In this document: positions 49,683 through 58,529 of the stretch, piece after piece
How positions within the stretch are numbered: position 1 is the first letter of the stretch
How the letters are laid out: each line of letters begins with the position of its first letter
Assembly: GCA_900542575.1 (NCBI GenBank)
Contig: UQOE01000001.1
Span: forward strand, 1 to 64,000
DNA from: an uncultured Oscillospiraceae bacterium
GTDB taxonomy: Bacteria; Bacillota; Clostridia; Oscillospirales; Acutalibacteraceae
DNA length: 64,000 nt
Direction: 5' to 3'
Notes under the pieces: generated by a model
What the model was told of the DNA's origin: nothing
What the model saw: the letters and a program-made list of their open reading frames with translations, nothing else
Databases searched by the model: none
Position numbers and translations under genes: made by a program

Positions 49683-50834
49683 TTATGTCAGAGAATTGAG
49701 GTAATCTTCCAGCCATGCGGCCACGGCTTCCACCTGTTCCCGGTCGGCGGAATCCCGCAGACTGGAGAGCATGGGTTCCACGCCGTAGTCGGAGACGGCG
49801 TGCCGGAGTTCCGGAAGACGTTCCATCAGACGGCGGAGACGGAGCTCCTTGAGAATCTCCTCTGCACTGCGATCCGCCGCTTCTGCCGCCTCTTCGGCCG
49901 CATGCCGTTTTTTTCGGGTGTTTTCCTCGGCGGTCTTCTGGAACCAGTCGATCTCCCGGAGCGTTACACCCTCCATGTCTGCAATGGAGCGGTCGATGTC
50001 CGCCGGAACCGCCAGATCGAGAAAGAGACGCGGCTTCCGGACGGTCAGACTCTTTTCCAGCTGCTCCTGGGTCACGGTATAGTGCGGGCTGGTGGTGGCG
50101 CTGACCACGGCATCGGCCTGGTCCATCAGCCGATAGCGCTCGGAATAGGGTACCATGCGGACCGATGCGCCGGGGTTCCACTCGTCTTCCGTGGAATGAC
50201 AGCTGCGGCTTGTTCCATAGACGGTAACCGAAGGCTTATAGGCAAGATTTTTTGCGGTGATGGAACCGATTTTTCCGGTAGCTCCGATCACCAGCACCGT
50301 TTTCTGCTTTCCGGGCAGCGCAAAAACTTCGTTTGCGGCCAGCGTGCCATAGGACACCGGGGTCTCCGAGAGCGCGGTCTCATTTTTTATCTGCTTCGCA
50401 GAACGGAATGCCATCTGAAAGATCGTATTGAACGAAGCACCGGTTGTGCCGCCCTCCAGGGCGCGCTGATAGGCCTCTTTGACCTGGCGGAGAATCTCAT
50501 CCTCACCGAGCACCATGGAGTCGATGCCGCTGACGACCCGCATCAGATGGCGCACCGCTCCGTCCCCCTCGTAGATGAGAAAATAGGGCAGCGCGGCTTT
50601 CAGAGAGATCTGCTTTTCCCGGCACAGAAACTGTTCCATGGAGCGGACCGCAGCGGAACCCCCGTCAAAATAGAGTTCCATACGGTTGCAGGTGCTGAGG
50701 ACCACACATTGGGTGACCGGTTCTATGGTCCGACATGCATCTTCTGCAAACGTTTTCTGCTCTTCTTCCGTAAAGGAAAACCGTTCCCGGATGTCCTGCG
50801 GGGCTTTTCGATAGGTAATGCTCAGAATGTTCAA
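49683..50834 (-). CDS. hemA: Glutamyl-tRNA reductase
   Basis: HemA reduces glutamyl-tRNA to glutamate-1-semialdehyde, the committed C5-pathway step. The 383-residue protein has the catalytic Cys in VVLSTCNRMELYF, MRVVSGIDSMVLGEDEI, the NADPH loop VLVIGATGKIGSITAKNL and the DLAVPADIDRSI motif. The NADPH loop starts GATGKI rather than the usual GAGEM, a variation seen in clostridial forms. It overlaps larC by four bases. Confidence 0.94.
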   Translation of the reverse strand: MNILSITYRKAPQDIRERFSFTEEEQKTFAEDACRTIEPVTQCVVLSTCNRMELYFDGGSAAVRSMEQFLCREKQISLKAALPYFLIYEGDGAVRHLMRVVSGIDSMVLGEDEILRQVKEAYQRALEGGTTGASFNTIFQMAFRSAKQIKNETALSETPVSYGTLAANEVFALPGKQKTVLVIGATGKIGSITAKNLAYKPSVTVYGTSRSCHSTEDEWNPGASVRMVPYSERYRLMDQADAVVSATTSPHYTVTQEQLEKSLTVRKPRLFLDLAVPADIDRSIADMEGVTLREIDWFQKTAEENTRKKRHAAEEAAEAADRSAEEILKELRLRRLMERLPELRHAVSDYGVEPMLSSLRDSADREQVEAVAAWLEDYLNSLT

Positions 50835-51988
50835 TCGATCTTCCCCCGTTCGAATGCCTGGTAGACTTCCTGGAGCGCAGCGCCGGCCTTTTCCGCGGCC
50901 CGGCAGGCGCTCTCATATTCCGGCGTCACTTTGCAGAAGCTGCCGTAGGAGCAGCGTTTTCCGTCGATGGGCCCGTACTCGGTAAGGACTCGGACGGGCT
51001 CCCGCTTCATAATGACGCGTTCCCGTTCTGCGCGGCGCAGACCGATGGCTCCGGTCTCCCGGAACAGGAGCTCGGTGAGCGATGCCTCCTGAGACGGATC
51101 ACAGATAACGGAGAGTGCACAGGCGGGACGGTTCTTCTTCATGTAGATGGGGGTCAGCCATGCATCGCGGGCGCCGGCCTGAAAGAGCCGCTTTAAGACA
51201 TAGCCCAGCACTTCCGGCGAGCTGTCATCGATATTGGTCTCAAGGAGTACAATGCGGTCATGGCAGGAGTCCGCTGCATCATCCAGCAAGATGGCGCGGA
51301 GCAGATTCTTCTCCCCATTCTTTTTCACCGCTGCCCCGTACCCGGATGCCAGAACAGTACCCGCAGCAGATGCACCATAACGGTCCACTGAAGCGGCGAG
51401 AATAGCAGCGCCGGTGGGGGTGACCATCTCTCCCTCCTCTGAAGTGAGTCTCAGTGGAATTCCGGCCTGTTCTGCAATTTTCAGAGAAGCCGGCACCGGA
51501 ACCGGAAGGGTCCCGTGGGCACAGGTTACTGTACCGGACCCGTCGCAGACTTCGGGACAGAGAACCTGGTCAGCACCGATGCGTTCCAGGGCAAAAGCGG
51601 CCGCACAGAGGTTCAGAATGGACTGGTCGCGCCCCACTTCGTGAAAATGGACCTGGCTCTGCGGGATTCCATGGACAGCGGCCTCGCCCTGCGCAAGAGC
51701 GGAAAACATCTTCTTTGCCAGATGTTTGGCACCTTCCGCAAGAGCGGACCGGTCAATGATTGCGTCAATCTCAGCTTCTGTCCGCTCTCCGCAGGCAGAA
51801 CTGCCGGATACGGTAAAGCTTTTTGCCCGGATACCGCGGACTTCCGTATCTTCGAGACTGCATTGACCGGAAAGCCCCAGAGACGCGAGCGCGATGTACA
51901 GCCCGTCGTCCCCGGATAGGGTGAGCAGCGCTGCCGCTGCCATGTCCCCGCAAATACCGGCGGAGGCATTAAGATAGAGTGTCTTCAT
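50831..51988 (-). CDS. larC: Nickel-pincer cofactor biosynthesis protein LarC
   Basis: LarC is a CTP-dependent nickel insertase that puts Ni into the pyridinium pincer cofactor of lactate racemase and relatives. The 385-residue protein begins LYLNASAGICGDMAAAAL, and has HFHEVGRDQSILNLCA, ATGAAILAAS-like text at VTPTGAAILAAS and LLETNIDDSSPEVLGYVLKR. It is a single frame, whereas in Lactiplantibacillus plantarum larC is split by a programmed frameshift. The ATG at 51988 has GGGAG upstream and overlaps larB by 20 bases. Confidence 0.93.
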   Translation of the reverse strand: MKTLYLNASAGICGDMAAAALLTLSGDDGLYIALASLGLSGQCSLEDTEVRGIRAKSFTVSGSSACGERTEAEIDAIIDRSALAEGAKHLAKKMFSALAQGEAAVHGIPQSQVHFHEVGRDQSILNLCAAAFALERIGADQVLCPEVCDGSGTVTCAHGTLPVPVPASLKIAEQAGIPLRLTSEEGEMVTPTGAAILAASVDRYGASAAGTVLASGYGAAVKKNGEKNLLRAILLDDAADSCHDRIVLLETNIDDSSPEVLGYVLKRLFQAGARDAWLTPIYMKKNRPACALSVICDPSQEASLTELLFRETGAIGLRRAERERVIMKREPVRVLTEYGPIDGKRCSYGSFCKVTPEYESACRAAEKAGAALQEVYQAFERGKID

Positions 51989-52730
51989 GTGAAACTCCCA
52001 TCCAGTTGATCTGTGCGGCGGCATAGCCGCCTCCGAATCCGTTGTCAATATTTACAACTGTGGTTCCCGCAGCGCAGGAATTGAGCATGGCGAGCAGGGC
52101 GGAAAGGCCGCCGAAATTGGCGCCGTACCCGACACTGGTCGGCACTGCGATGACCGGAACCGCCACAAGGCCGCTGATGACGCTCGCCAGTGCACCTTCC
52201 ATGCCGGCAACAGCCACAATGGCATTGGAACGCCGCAGATCATCGGCACGGCTGAGCAGACGGTGCAGGCCGGAAACGCCGACATCATATATGCGCTGAA
52301 CCTCTGCCCCGCACATTTCGGCCGTCACTGCGGCCTCTTCAGCAACCGGGATATCGGTTGTGCCGGCGGTGCATATGCTGACGACGCCGCGGTGCTCCGC
52401 GGGTCCGCCGATGGTAATGCAGCGTGCCTTCTCATGCCAGACCGCCGCCGGCGCTGCCGCACGGACCGCCTCAAACTGTTCCGGTACGGCGCGGGTCCCC
52501 AGCACCATGCTGTTTTTCTCCGCAATGGCAGAGAAAATTCGCGCACATTGGTCTGTCGTCTTGCCCTCACAGAACACCACTTCCGGGAAGCCGGTCCGTG
52601 TCTGGCGGCCAGTATCAACAACCGCGTCCTCCATGAAGACCATGCCATAGGGCTGCAGCATCTTTTCCGCCTCTTCCGGCGGCAGGCTGCCGTCCGCAAC
52701 GCGGGATAAAATATCAGATAAACGGTTCAA
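51969..52730 (-). CDS. larB: Pyridinium-3,5-biscarboxylic acid mononucleotide synthase LarB (AIR carboxylase family)
   Basis: LarB carboxylates and hydrolyses nicotinic acid adenine dinucleotide to start nickel-pincer cofactor synthesis. The 253-residue protein has VVFCEGKTTDQCARIF, GPAEHRGVVSICTAGTTDIP, and GVSGLHRLLSRADDLRRSNA with AGMEGALASVISGL, the family's PurE-like core. The start is a TTG at 52730 with AGGAG six bases upstream, overlapping the GNAT gene stop (TTGA). LarA and LarE are not in the window. Confidence 0.92.
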   Translation of the reverse strand: MNRLSDILSRVADGSLPPEEAEKMLQPYGMVFMEDAVVDTGRQTRTGFPEVVFCEGKTTDQCARIFSAIAEKNSMVLGTRAVPEQFEAVRAAAPAAVWHEKARCITIGGPAEHRGVVSICTAGTTDIPVAEEAAVTAEMCGAEVQRIYDVGVSGLHRLLSRADDLRRSNAIVAVAGMEGALASVISGLVAVPVIAVPTSVGYGANFGGLSALLAMLNSCAAGTTVVNIDNGFGGGYAAAQINWMGVSHEDTLS

Positions 52731-53497
52731 TCGGTACTCCTCTCTCCGGAAATACGGATCTGCTGGGAAAAAGTTCCGTCCGACTGAAAGCCAAGCGGAC
52801 GATAAAAGTCTTTCAGCTCGTCCCGGCACATCAGATAGCCGGTCCGGGCTTCCATTTTTTTCATTACCGCAGAAATACATTGCTTTGCAAGCCCCTTTCC
52901 GCGCCAGTCCGGCCTTGTCTGAACAGCACCGAGCAGGTAGGAGTCCGGCAGAACTGTCAGAGCGGAAGCCGTTGCAAGGGCAGCACCGTCGGCTGCAGGC
53001 AGTACTGCGACGCACATTGTACCGTGCCGAATGCGGTGGGAAATATCCACCACCCATTCGTCATAGGAAACATTCTGCGGAGCAAGCAGCGAAAATACCG
53101 GTTTCAGACTGCGGGGCTCCTCTGCGAAACAGACCGCAGGAGTCTCCTGCATTGGTACGCCTCCAGAGGAACGGCGCAGAACCAGGCCATCCGGCTCTCT
53201 GTCAAAAAGAGCCGCGTCGGCTGTAAAACTGCGGCAGCCAGCTGCGTCGGCAAAAGACAGGATTTCCCGGCGCTGCTCTGCGGAAAGCGTGGAAAAGGCA
53301 GCTGCCGTCATTGCCCCGTAAAAGCACGAGAGGACGGCGGAAATCTGTTTTTCATCCTCCATCTGAACCCAGGTTGTCGCAAACGGGTAATCGGTTCCGT
53401 AGGAGAGCAGAGGGCCAAGCGCCTTTGTCCCGAGACCGCTGTTCGGCGCAGCGGAAAGAAGCTCCGGGATGTCCTGCGGGGCAACAAGGCGGATCAC
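52727..53497 (-). CDS. GNAT-family N-acetyltransferase
   Basis: The 256-residue protein ends with an acetyl-CoA-binding GNAT core: DSYLLGAVQTRPDWRGKGLA followed by KQCISAVMKKMEARTG and LKDFYRPLGFQ. The first half is less conserved and contains no motif I recognise. The acceptor is unknown. It overlaps larB and the M42 peptidase gene by four bases each, so it is expressed with them. Confidence 0.85.
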   Translation of the reverse strand: MIRLVAPQDIPELLSAAPNSGLGTKALGPLLSYGTDYPFATTWVQMEDEKQISAVLSCFYGAMTAAAFSTLSAEQRREILSFADAAGCRSFTADAALFDREPDGLVLRRSSGGVPMQETPAVCFAEEPRSLKPVFSLLAPQNVSYDEWVVDISHRIRHGTMCVAVLPAADGAALATASALTVLPDSYLLGAVQTRPDWRGKGLAKQCISAVMKKMEARTGYLMCRDELKDFYRPLGFQSDGTFSQQIRISGERSTD

Positions 53498-54513
53498 GCC
53501 AGGTGCCCGAAAACCGGAAGCAGCGCTGTGACCAGGTCTTCCGCTGCCAGCAGGTCGGCCTTGTCCATCACGCAGACCGGGGAATGCAGATAGCGGGTTG
53601 GGACGGACACCGCCAGCACCCGGGCCCCGCCGGCTGTTTTCTGCACCGAGCCCGCGTCGTTTCCGCCTGCCACGATGCTCTTGGTCTGACAGGGGATGTC
53701 CAGCCGCCCGGCCTCCGCAAAGGCGAGACGGTAGAGTTCCATGTCATAGAGGGTCCGGCGGTCCATATAGGAGATCACCGGCCCTTTCCCCAGTACGCAG
53801 GCCCGCTTTCCGCCCTGCACACCGCAGATGTCGCCGGCCGTGGTGGTCTCGAGAATCAGAGCGAGGTCCGGCTGAACGCGAAACGCAGCCGCCTCTGCCC
53901 CGATCGTTCCGACCTCCTCCTGGACCGTAAAGACAAACGTGACATCATAGGGGAGCTCTGAGCGAATCAGGTCCAGCATGACGGCGCAGCCGGCGCGGTC
54001 ATCCAGCGCCTTGCTCTTGATGTACCCGTCGCCGAACGGGACAAATTCATCGGTGAAAACTGCATAGCTCCCGGGGCGGGCCGTTTTTTCGGCCTCCTCG
54101 GCATCTGCAGCGCCGACATCCAGCACAAGGTCGGAAAAAGATGGAATTTTTTCGCGCTCCTCCTTGTCACACAGATGAAGGTGCTTGAGGCCGATTACTC
54201 CGGATGCCCCGCTCTCCAGCTTCACCGTGCGGCCGATGAGAACCGCCGGGTCAATGCCGCCGATCTCGTCGAAGTGCAGAAAACCCTCTTCGTCTGCGTG
54301 CGTAATGATAAGACCGACCTCATCCATATGGGCACAGATCATCAGTTTCTGCTTTGGAACGGACTTGCCCTTTTTTTCCACATACAGGTTGCCAATGGGG
54401 TCAGTATAAGTACGGACATCGGCGGGCAGCCGGGAACGAATCCACTCCCGGACCGGCTCCTCCCGTCCGGAGACGCCTGAAAGCGCGCACAGCGCTCTGA
54501 GATCTTCCATCAT
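53494..54513 (-). CDS. M42-family metallopeptidase (glutamyl aminopeptidase/endoglucanase-like), copy A
   Basis: The 339-residue dinuclear zinc aminopeptidase has the metal ligands in MICAHMDEVGLIITHA, SKALDDRAGCAVMLDLI, FTVQEEVGTIGAEAA and the ALILETTTAGD region, with a final His near VPTRYLHSP. The protein is a cytosolic aminopeptidase by family. It overlaps copy B and the GNAT gene by four bases. The two copies share only moderate similarity, so they may differ in peptide preference. Confidence 0.93.
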   Translation of the reverse strand: MMEDLRALCALSGVSGREEPVREWIRSRLPADVRTYTDPIGNLYVEKKGKSVPKQKLMICAHMDEVGLIITHADEEGFLHFDEIGGIDPAVLIGRTVKLESGASGVIGLKHLHLCDKEEREKIPSFSDLVLDVGAADAEEAEKTARPGSYAVFTDEFVPFGDGYIKSKALDDRAGCAVMLDLIRSELPYDVTFVFTVQEEVGTIGAEAAAFRVQPDLALILETTTAGDICGVQGGKRACVLGKGPVISYMDRRTLYDMELYRLAFAEAGRLDIPCQTKSIVAGGNDAGSVQKTAGGARVLAVSVPTRYLHSPVCVMDKADLLAAEDLVTALLPVFGHLA

Positions 54514-55547
54514 GCCAGGGAACCCCCTTTTCGAACCAGATAAGTGTAAAGCAGCCGCGCGGTATTCTCCACGTCCTGACAGTCAATAACCTCCGCCGGA
54601 GTGTGCATATATTTCAGCGGGATGGAAACCAGCCCCGCCGTCACGCCGCCAAGAGCGACTGCAAGCTCATCGGCATGGGTGCCGGTGCGGCCATTCATAA
54701 TTTCCAGCTGGAAAGGAATATCGGCCTCCTCTGCGGTCTTCTGCAGGTCCTGAAATACCGCAGCTGACAGGAGCGGCGAATAGCCGATCATCGGGCCCTT
54801 TCCGAGTTCGCCGCACTCCTCCCGGCGGCAGCCGGGGGTCCAGGCGAAACTGACATCGACCGCGAGAGCCAGAGCCGGTGGATTGCCGCCCAAAGAGCGG
54901 ACCATGCCGGTTGCGGCCCCCTTTCCGCCGACCTCCTCCTGGACGGAGAACAGAAAGCAAAGATTGAGATCTGCCTCGTTTTCCTGAACAAGCTCTGCTG
55001 TGCGGATAAGGGCGGCGACGCCGGCACGGTTGTCCAGTGCAGGCGCACAGACCTGGCGATTAAGAAGCGGAGCCGGATGCGGAAGAAACGAGGCCCGGTC
55101 TCCGGGATGAACAATGGAACGGCAGTGTTCGGTCCGCAGACCGGTATCGATGGCAAGTTCTCTGCAGGGACGGGCCTTTCCGCGGCTGTCAGAATCGGTC
55201 AGATGGGGCGGAAGCGTCTCGATGATGCCATAGACGTCTTCCGTGCCATGGATGACGACCTCGAGGCCTGCGAGTGTGCGGATGTCGATGCCGCCGCAGG
55301 CGTCAAAACGGACAAAGCCGTTGGCAGCGACCTCCGTCACCACAAAGCCGATCTGGTCTAAATGTGCCTCCAGCAGAACAAGCGGCCCTTTTCCCTCTCT
55401 GCGCCCGACGACGGACCCGCGATTATTTATGGTAACGGTGCTGCAATAAGGGCGAAGCAGTTCCGATGCGGCCTCTGCGGCGCCCTGTTCGGCACCGGAG
55501 ACGCCTGCCGCACCGGTCAGAGTGTGAAGCACCTGATTGTATTCCAT
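54510..55547 (-). CDS. M42-family metallopeptidase, copy B
   Basis: The 345-residue protein has the same metal-binding set: LLEAHLDQIGFVVTEVA, APALDNRAGVAALIR, LFSVQEEVGGKGAATGM and ALAVDVSFAW, with a late His in IPLKYMHTPAEV. The first Asp of the first motif is kept. The ATG at 55547 has AGGAGG nine bases upstream, so an earlier in-frame ATG is rejected. It is the first gene of the run to hemL and is expressed from a promoter with an extended -10 at 55585-55593. Confidence 0.92.
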   Translation of the reverse strand: MEYNQVLHTLTGAAGVSGAEQGAAEAASELLRPYCSTVTINNRGSVVGRREGKGPLVLLEAHLDQIGFVVTEVAANGFVRFDACGGIDIRTLAGLEVVIHGTEDVYGIIETLPPHLTDSDSRGKARPCRELAIDTGLRTEHCRSIVHPGDRASFLPHPAPLLNRQVCAPALDNRAGVAALIRTAELVQENEADLNLCFLFSVQEEVGGKGAATGMVRSLGGNPPALALAVDVSFAWTPGCRREECGELGKGPMIGYSPLLSAAVFQDLQKTAEEADIPFQLEIMNGRTGTHADELAVALGGVTAGLVSIPLKYMHTPAEVIDCQDVENTARLLYTYLVRKGGSLA

Positions 55548-55584
55548 AGGATGTTGCCTCCTGATTCTAAACTCTGTCTTACAA

Positions 55585-55593
55585 ATTATAACA
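55585..55593 (-). promoter_or_regulatory. Extended -10 promoter element for the M42-lar-hem operon
   Basis: TGTTATAAT on the minus strand, with the TG extension, lies 38 bases before the first M42 gene and overlaps the T-rich side of the tRNA terminator. No good -35 is visible. Confidence 0.5.
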
Positions 55594-55606
55594 CACCCGA
55601 AACAGG

Positions 55607-55653
55607 AAAAAAGAAGAACCGCCCGAGACACGACATGCAGTCGTCTCGGACGG
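55607..55653 (-). terminator. Terminator of the tRNA operon
   Basis: On the minus strand a stem ccg-ccgagacgac ... gtcgtgtctcgg-cgg is followed by TTCTTCTTTTTT, directly after the tRNA-Gln gene. Confidence 0.85.
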
Positions 55654-55656
55654 TCC

Positions 55657-55731
55657 TGGCAGGGATGGCTGGATTTGAACCAGCGGTGACGGAGTCAAAG
55701 TCCGTTGCCTTAACCCCTTGGCTACACCCCC
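55657..55731 (-). tRNA. tRNA-Gln (anticodon TTG)
   Basis: A full cloverleaf: acceptor GGGGGTG paired with CATCCCT (two G-T pairs), anticodon stem ACGGA/TCCGT around CTTTGAC (anticodon TTG), T arm GCTGG-TTCAAAT-CCAGC and an encoded CCA. Confidence 0.97.
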
Positions 55732-55789
55732 GTATCTGTGGTGTTGGAAAAAGAAAACCGTTCGGACAGCTTCCGGACGGTTTTCGCAA

Positions 55790-55867
55790 TGGGGTGGAAG
55801 ATGAGATTCGAACTCACGGTCTCCAGAGCCACAATCTGGCGCTTTAACCAGCTAAGCTACATCCACC
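55790..55867 (-). tRNA. tRNA-His (anticodon GTG)
   Basis: Cloverleaf with acceptor GTGGATG preceded by the extra G(-1) typical of tRNA-His, anticodon loop ATTGTGG (GTG), T loop TTCGAAT and an encoded CCA. Confidence 0.97.
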
Positions 55868-55874
55868 ATAAATT

Positions 55875-55951
<77 letters not shown>

Positions 55952-55957
55952 ATTTGT

Positions 55958-56031
55958 TGGAGCGGGTGATGGGAATCGAACCCACGTAGCCAGCTTGGAA
56001 GGCTGGAATTCTACCGTTGAACTACACCCGC
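55958..56031 (-). tRNA. tRNA-Gly (anticodon TCC)
   Basis: Cloverleaf with acceptor GCGGGTG/CACCCGC, anticodon stem CCAGC/GCTGG with loop CTTCCAA (TCC), T loop TTCGATT and an encoded CCA. It is the first gene of the four-tRNA transcript. Confidence 0.97.
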
Positions 56032-56107
56032 ATGGCTGTGCAACGGTGATTATTATATCCTACCGTTCCTGTCCTGTCAACAAAAAACGCCAATTTTTTT
56101 CATTCCG

Positions 56108-56138
56108 AAAAAGCGGGCCCGGCAGTGACCGGACCCGC
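56108..56138 (-). terminator. Terminator of the Clp ATPase gene
   Basis: On the minus strand the hairpin gcgggtccgg-tcactg-ccgggcccgc is followed by five T, just after the stop codon. Confidence 0.88.
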
Positions 56139-56151
56139 AGAAAGCGTGAAA

Positions 56152-58488
56152 TTATTTGCTCTCCAGCGTAAGGGATTCCCCTTCGGAGGAGATATGAATG
56201 GAGGAAATCGGACTGCCGTCGGCATTGATAATGAGGTCGGCAATCTTATCCTCGATATTGCGGCGGATGACGTTGCGGAGGTCCCGTGCGCCGCGGACTG
56301 TACTGTCCATGCGCTTCCGGATTTCCGCCGGGACGCCGTCGTCCCAGGTCAGCGTGATGCCCTTGTCCTTCAGCGGATCCTTCAGCTCGCCAAGCATGAG
56401 CGCGGCGATCTGGTCATAATCGTGCTCGCTGAGATCGTTGAAGACAACCACTTCGTCGACACGGCCGATAAACTCGGGACGCAGGAACTCGCGAAGTGCT
56501 TTCATGGCATGCTCTTTAGAGGCCACTGCGGCATTCTTGCCAAAGCCAAGCGTGGTATCTTTCGTGTTGCTGCCGGCATTGGAGGTCATGACAATGATGG
56601 TGTTCTCAAAATTGACCGTACGGCCCTGGGCGTCATTGATGCGGCCCTCGTCAAGAATCTGCAGGAGAATGTTCATGACATCGGGGTGCGCCTTCTCAAT
56701 TTCGTCGAAGAGAATGACGGAATAGGGCTTGCGCCGTACCTTTTCGGTCAGCTGGCCCGCTTCGTCATAGCCGACATAGCCGGGCGGCGAACCGATGATG
56801 CGGGAGACGCTGAATTTTTCCATGAACTCAGACATGTCAAGGCGGATCAGGGTCTCCGGCGTATCAAACAGCTGGTTGGCCAGCTGCTTGACCAGCTCCG
56901 TTTTTCCGACGCCGGTTGGTCCGACAAAGATAAAGGATGCCGGACGGCGGCGGGCGTTGATCTGAATGCGGCTGCGCTTAACGGCCTGCGCTACGGCATG
57001 GATAGCCTCGTCCTGGCCGATTACTTTCTTTTTGAGCTCATCCTCCAGATGGGCGAGTTTTGTCAGGTCGGATTCAATGACCTTGGATGCAGGGATGCCG
57101 GTCCAGAGCTGGATGACATTGCCGAGATCGGCCTCCGTCACCTGATTGTCGGAAGCGGCTTCCTTCAGCGCGGGCAGCTCGTTCTCCATGGAGAGAATTT
57201 CCGACTTCAGCCGAGCCTGTTCCTCGTAGTCCGGGTTTTCAGTGTCCGACTCCAGGGACTCCAGCTCATCTTTTTTGTCCTGCAGATCTTTTTCCTTCAG
57301 CTCAAGGTCGCTGATGGCGCGGTTCCGAAGATTGGCTGCGGTGCAGGACTCGTCGAGAAGGTCGATGGCCTTGTCCGGAAGGAAGCGGTCGGTAATATAG
57401 CGCTCCGAGAGTACGACGGCCTGATGGACCAGGCTGTCCGAGATGCGGACATGGTGGAAGTCCTCATAGTAGCTCTTGATGCCGACTAAGATATCCGTCG
57501 TCTCGTCAATCGACGGCTCCTCTACCTTGATGGGCTGGAACCGGCGCTCCAGAGCCGCATCTTTTTCAATATGTTTGCGGTACTCATTGAAGGTGGTAGC
57601 GCCTATGACCTGAATTTCACCGCGGGACAAAGCCGGCTTCATGATATTGGCAGCATTCATGGTACCGTCTGCGTCGCCGGTGCCTACAAGATTGTGAATT
57701 TCGTCGATAAAGAGGATGATATTCCCCTCCCGCTCGACTTCCTCAATAAGTCCTTTGACCCGGCTCTCAAACTGGCCGCGGAACTGCGTTCCCGCGACTA
57801 ATGCGGTCAGGTCCAGAAGATGGATTTCCTTGTCCGCGAGCTTGGCCGGGACATCTCCGTTGGCGATGCGCTCGGCAAGTCCCTCTGCGATGGCGGTTTT
57901 GCCGACGCCCGGCTCACCGATAAGACACGGGTTGTTCTTGGAGCGGCGGCACAGGATTTGAATGGCACGGTTAATTTCCTTGTCCCGGCCGATAATACGG
58001 TCGAGCTCTCCGTTGCGGGCACGCTCTGTGAGGTCCGTGCAGTAGAGATTCAGGAACCGGCGCTTTTTCTGGTCTCCCTTTTTCCCCTGCTGACGACGAC
58101 GGGTATTCTGACCAGTCCGACCGGAGGAGAACTCCGCCGCATTTTCACCATTTTCACTGTCCCCCTGCTGTGCCGCACTGTTGGCCGCCGGATTGGCGCC
58201 AAGCGCATTGAATAGAGTTTCCAGAGAAGGCATGGTCGGGGCACCGCCCTCTTCGAAGTCCGGCTCGTCCCCGTTGAAGCCGAGCATGCTGTTGATTTGG
58301 TCGGAGATCTGGTCAACATCATCCTCAGACATTCCCATATTGTCCATAATCTGGCGAACCGGACCGATATTGAGCTCCATGGCGCACTTGATGCAGTACC
58401 CCTGGGGCTCCTGCTGTTCCGCATTCACCTGGGAGATAAAGATTACCGCCGGATTCTTGTGGCACCGGCAGCAAAGTACTTGTTTCAT
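56152..58488 (-). CDS. ClpE/ClpC-type ATP-dependent Clp protease ATP-binding subunit with N-terminal zinc finger
   Basis: The 778-residue protein is an AAA+ unfoldase that would feed ClpP. An N-terminal zinc finger (Cys pairs at about residues 6-9 and 32-35, CCRCH and YCIKC) replaces the usual Clp N-domain, as in ClpE. A linker rich in Glu, Asn and Gln follows. AAA1 has Walker A GEPGVGKT at residues 191-198. A coiled-coil-like middle region (about 400-470) is followed by AAA2 with VGPTGVGKT and a DTTLGFGKN loop, which fits ClpP docking. The gene is followed by its own terminator and preceded by pgsA. Heat or stress control is plausible, but I see no CtsR box. Confidence 0.92.
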   Translation of the reverse strand: MKQVLCCRCHKNPAVIFISQVNAEQQEPQGYCIKCAMELNIGPVRQIMDNMGMSEDDVDQISDQINSMLGFNGDEPDFEEGGAPTMPSLETLFNALGANPAANSAAQQGDSENGENAAEFSSGRTGQNTRRRQQGKKGDQKKRRFLNLYCTDLTERARNGELDRIIGRDKEINRAIQILCRRSKNNPCLIGEPGVGKTAIAEGLAERIANGDVPAKLADKEIHLLDLTALVAGTQFRGQFESRVKGLIEEVEREGNIILFIDEIHNLVGTGDADGTMNAANIMKPALSRGEIQVIGATTFNEYRKHIEKDAALERRFQPIKVEEPSIDETTDILVGIKSYYEDFHHVRISDSLVHQAVVLSERYITDRFLPDKAIDLLDESCTAANLRNRAISDLELKEKDLQDKKDELESLESDTENPDYEEQARLKSEILSMENELPALKEAASDNQVTEADLGNVIQLWTGIPASKVIESDLTKLAHLEDELKKKVIGQDEAIHAVAQAVKRSRIQINARRRPASFIFVGPTGVGKTELVKQLANQLFDTPETLIRLDMSEFMEKFSVSRIIGSPPGYVGYDEAGQLTEKVRRKPYSVILFDEIEKAHPDVMNILLQILDEGRINDAQGRTVNFENTIIVMTSNAGSNTKDTTLGFGKNAAVASKEHAMKALREFLRPEFIGRVDEVVVFNDLSEHDYDQIAALMLGELKDPLKDKGITLTWDDGVPAEIRKRMDSTVRGARDLRNVIRRNIEDKIADLIINADGSPISSIHISSEGESLTLESK

Positions 58489-58529
58489 AAAACTAGGACT
58501 CCTTTGTCGTTTCTGTTTCAGACGATCTC

